DNA from: Chloroflexi bacterium GWB2_54_36
GTDB taxonomy: Bacteria > Chloroflexota > Anaerolineae > Anaerolineales > Anaerolineaceae
NCBI GenBank assembly: GCA_001796355.1
Contig: MGMG01000019.1
Location: 1-33,304, forward strand
Length of the DNA: 33,304 nucleotides
Direction of reading: 5' to 3'
A program made the position numbers and the translations under genes. The notes under the pieces are model-generated. The model searched no databases. It saw nothing but the letters and a program-made list of their open reading frames with translations, and was not told where the DNA came from. Shown here piece by piece: positions 31,860-33,304 of the stretch (its first letter is position 1; every line of letters starts with the position of its first letter).

Positions 31860-32231
31860 ATGGAAAAGAAATTCTTAATCGCGGGGGTTTTCCTCGTTCT
31901 CATTATTGTTTCAGGTCTGTGGCTGAGCCGTACCGCCAGACCGCTCAATGTTCTCGCGCTGACGGTCCACAAATTGATCGCGGTCGGCGGGGTTGCTTTG
32001 CTGGTCATTACGCTTTACCGACAGCATCAAGCCATGCCGCTCACTTCAATCCAAATTGCCGTGAGCGTGACCACGCTTGTGTTGTTCCTGGCGTTGATCG
32101 TTACGGGCGGCTTATTGAGCACCGCTAAAACCTGGCCTGCATTGGTGCTAAAAATCCACCAGGTCGTGCCGACCATCATCATCCTTTCGACCGCCGTAAA
32201 TTTGTATCTGCTGCTTGGCAGAAAGGCATAA
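31860..32231 (+). CDS. Small four-helix membrane protein of unknown function
   Basis: A 123-residue hydrophobic protein with four predicted membrane helices (about 5-22, 33-52, 65-86 and 95-117). His residues lie near helix ends (TVHKLIAVGG, LKIHQVVPT), a layout seen in small haem- or quinone-linked membrane proteins, though this is only suggestive. The ATG at 31860 has GGAG six bases upstream. It follows the MDR gene by 28 bases and ends the tetR operon. I do not recognise a named family. Confidence 0.75.
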   Translation: MEKKFLIAGVFLVLIIVSGLWLSRTARPLNVLALTVHKLIAVGGVALLVITLYRQHQAMPLTSIQIAVSVTTLVLFLALIVTGGLLSTAKTWPALVLKIHQVVPTIIILSTAVNLYLLLGRKA

Positions 32232-32286
32232 AGCAATGGCAAGACCATCAACCCTGGTTCATTAGGCTTCCAACACAACCGGAACC

Positions 32287-32354
32287 TGTCGGATTTCGGG
32301 CTATTAAAGATAATTGTGGGCAGGGCAACCTGACACGCCCTCTATCCGACCTAC
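32287..32354. repeat. Dispersed ~70-bp inverted repeat, copy 3 (diverged)
   Basis: It runs from TGTCGGATTTCGGGC to GCCCTCTATCCGACCTAC, with the same outer pairing as copies 1 and 2 (GTCGGAT/ATCCGAC) but compensating T-to-C and A-to-G changes in both arms. It lies in the gap between two convergent genes. Confidence 0.6.
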
Positions 32355-32364
32355 AAATGAGAAT

Positions 32365-33105
32365 CTACCGCGTGAGTTTAGCGAAATACTGATAGCGGTC
32401 GGCGCGGTACAGGATCTTCACATACTCCATGGCCCGGCGGTACTGGGAGTAGGTCACCCGCACGCTGAGCAGCAGCGGGCTGCCGGCCGCGATCTGCAGC
32501 AGCCCGGCTTCGCGCGGCGTGGCTAAAACTGCTTCCAGAGTCTCATCCGCCTCGGTCGCGATCAGGTGAAACTTCTCCTGCAGCAGGCTGTAGATCGACC
32601 CGACGGCTTCCAGCCCCTCGCGGTCGAGCGTCAATCCTTCCGGCAGCACGTGATACGAGGTCATCAAGCCCATCGGCACGCCGTCCCCCAGGCGCAGACG
32701 TTCGATGAACAGCACCTCGTCCTGATCAGCCGGCAATTCCAGCCGCTGACGGACCTCCTCGGACGGGACGGCCATTTTCAGCTCCAAAATCTTCTGCCCC
32801 GGTTCAATGCCGCGCGCACGCATATCCTCGCTGAAACTGGTCAGTTCGGAGATGCCTTTTTGCAGCTTCTGCGGCGAGACGAAGGTGCCGCGTCCGTGTT
32901 CGCGGTACAGGAATCCCTGGCGCACCAGCAGGTCGATGGCCTGGCGGATGGTGGTGCGGCTGACCGAGTAAATATCCTCCAGCTGACGCTCGGAGGGAAT
33001 CGGTTGGTGCGGCAGCAGTTCTCCGCTGGAAATGCGCTCGCGCAGAATGGTCACCAGCTGATAGTACTTGGGGGTGTAGTCGTTGGGATCAACGATGGCA
33101 GGCAT
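32365..33105 (-). CDS. GntR-family regulator (HutC/UTRA type), probable BMC locus regulator
   Basis: A 246-residue regulator. The winged helix-turn-helix at 8-75 has YQLVTILRERISSGELLPHQ, PSERQLEDIYSVSRTTIRQA and REHGRGTFV. The C-terminal UTRA domain (about 90-240) would bind a small effector, often a sugar phosphate or related metabolite. I chose the ATG at 33105, preceded by GGAGAG; a longer reading adds eight residues without a ribosome site. The promoter at 33153-33181 carries the same 16-base motif as the BMC promoter, so it probably represses both itself and the BMC operon. A sugar phosphate such as deoxyribose-5-phosphate is a reasonable inducer, by inference. Confidence 0.9.
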   Translation of the reverse strand: MPAIVDPNDYTPKYYQLVTILRERISSGELLPHQPIPSERQLEDIYSVSRTTIRQAIDLLVRQGFLYREHGRGTFVSPQKLQKGISELTSFSEDMRARGIEPGQKILELKMAVPSEEVRQRLELPADQDEVLFIERLRLGDGVPMGLMTSYHVLPEGLTLDREGLEAVGSIYSLLQEKFHLIATEADETLEAVLATPREAGLLQIAAGSPLLLSVRVTYSQYRRAMEYVKILYRADRYQYFAKLTR

Positions 33106-33135
33106 AGGGGCTCTCCATGACGGTGTCAAGACATC

Positions 33136-33151
33136 ATGTGGTTGTTACCAG
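33136..33151. promoter_or_regulatory. Operator at the gntR promoter
   Basis: On the minus strand the sequence is CTGGTAACAACCACAT, matching the BMC operator (CTGGTAATGACCACAT on the plus strand) at 14 of 16 bases. It contains TGGT-N4-ACCA, the common form for HutC-type GntR sites, and starts right after the -10 box. Confidence 0.7.
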
Positions 33152-33152
33152 T

Positions 33153-33181
33153 ATTATCGGTAAAAGAGCGATCGAAGTCAA
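33153..33181 (-). promoter_or_regulatory. Promoter of the gntR-type gene
   Basis: TTGACT (33176-33181) and GATAAT (33153-33158) are 17 bases apart on the minus strand. The -35 hexamer and spacing equal those of the BMC promoter. Confidence 0.7.
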
Positions 33182-33202
33182 GTCTGCCACCCAGAGGCCA
33201 AA

Positions 33203-33231
33203 TTGCTAATGTTAACCGATTCGGGTAAAAT
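33203..33231 (+). promoter_or_regulatory. Candidate promoter of the truncated gene at the window end
   Basis: TTGCTA (33203-33208) and TAAAAT (33226-33231) are 17 bases apart. Transcription would begin only about six bases before the ATG at 33244, so the message may be nearly leaderless; no ribosome site is visible. Confidence 0.45.
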
Positions 33232-33243
33232 ATCTCTCATACC

Positions 33244-33304
33244 ATGGTTAACGCCAATTTTCTACAATTAACTCGCGAACAACTGGAAGCTCGTCTTCTG
33301 GCGC
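33244..33304 (+). CDS. N-terminal fragment, possibly 23S rRNA methyltransferase RlmN
   Basis: Only 20 codons are present before the window ends. The reading MVNANFLQLTREQLEARLLA resembles the start of RlmN-type proteins (short lead, then an L-T/S-x-E-Q/E-L-E pattern), but the match is too short to be firm. It is divergent from the gntR-type gene and has a candidate promoter just upstream. It could be another protein. Confidence 0.35.
   Translation, partial: MVNANFLQLTREQLEARLLA

Overview
The window is a chromosomal stretch of about 33 kb, most likely from a member of the Chloroflexota (Anaerolineae type). The lineage is inferred from gene style, not from a marker phylogeny: paired TadE/TadG pilus-like proteins with Pro/Thr linkers, a lipoprotein with Gln before the lipobox Cys, GAAC-N4-GTT LexA-like dyads, and many short dyad repeats between genes. 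No rRNA, tRNA, CRISPR array, transposase or phage gene was seen.

Layout. 1-1830 (minus): partial tyrS and a PlsC-like acyltransferase. 1831-2844: gene-poor, with a 29-residue hydrophobic peptide, a terminator and an upstream promoter carrying a LexA-like dyad. 2845-8679 (minus): two tandem paralogous TadE-TadE-TadG cassettes. 8913-11247 (minus): a CHASE4-type histidine kinase and a NarL-type response regulator. 11585-14275: EamA exporter, TerC-like membrane protein and a GNAT acetyltransferase. 14440-19169 (minus): a BMP-family nucleoside-type ABC importer. 19441-24013 (plus): PlsY, a two-subunit 2-oxoacid dehydrogenase E1, an unusual lipoyl/E3-binding/NeuD-like acyltransferase fusion, and a fluoride-riboswitch-controlled FluC channel. 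24424-29961 (minus): a bacterial microcompartment (BMC) operon. 30192-32231 (plus): TetR regulator, MDR-family oxidoreductase and a small membrane protein. 32365-33105 (minus): a GntR/UTRA regulator. 33244-end (plus): a truncated gene.

The BMC operon (rpiB-like, deoC, BMC-P, aldehyde dehydrogenase, BMC-H, BMC-T, a 129-residue accessory protein, BMC-P, BMC-P) fits the sugar-phosphate-utilizing (SPU) class. DeoC would split 2-deoxyribose-5-phosphate into acetaldehyde and glyceraldehyde-3-phosphate. The shell would hold the acetaldehyde, and the CoA-acylating aldehyde dehydrogenase would turn it into acetyl-CoA. RpiB-like would act on a pentose phosphate. Four proteins carry short amphipathic helices that look like encapsulation peptides. 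PduL and alcohol dehydrogenase are absent here. The BMC promoter and the gntR promoter share a 16-bp operator-like motif just downstream of the -10 box, so the GntR protein is the likely regulator of the locus. The nucleoside-type importer about 5 kb away is a plausible but unproven source of deoxyribose.

The most unusual genes are the E1 alpha/beta pair plus the fusion at 20329-23319. The fusion keeps a lipoyl domain and a probable E3-binding segment but carries a left-handed beta-helix acyltransferase where E2 would have its catalytic domain. This suggests a dehydrogenase-coupled acylation system.
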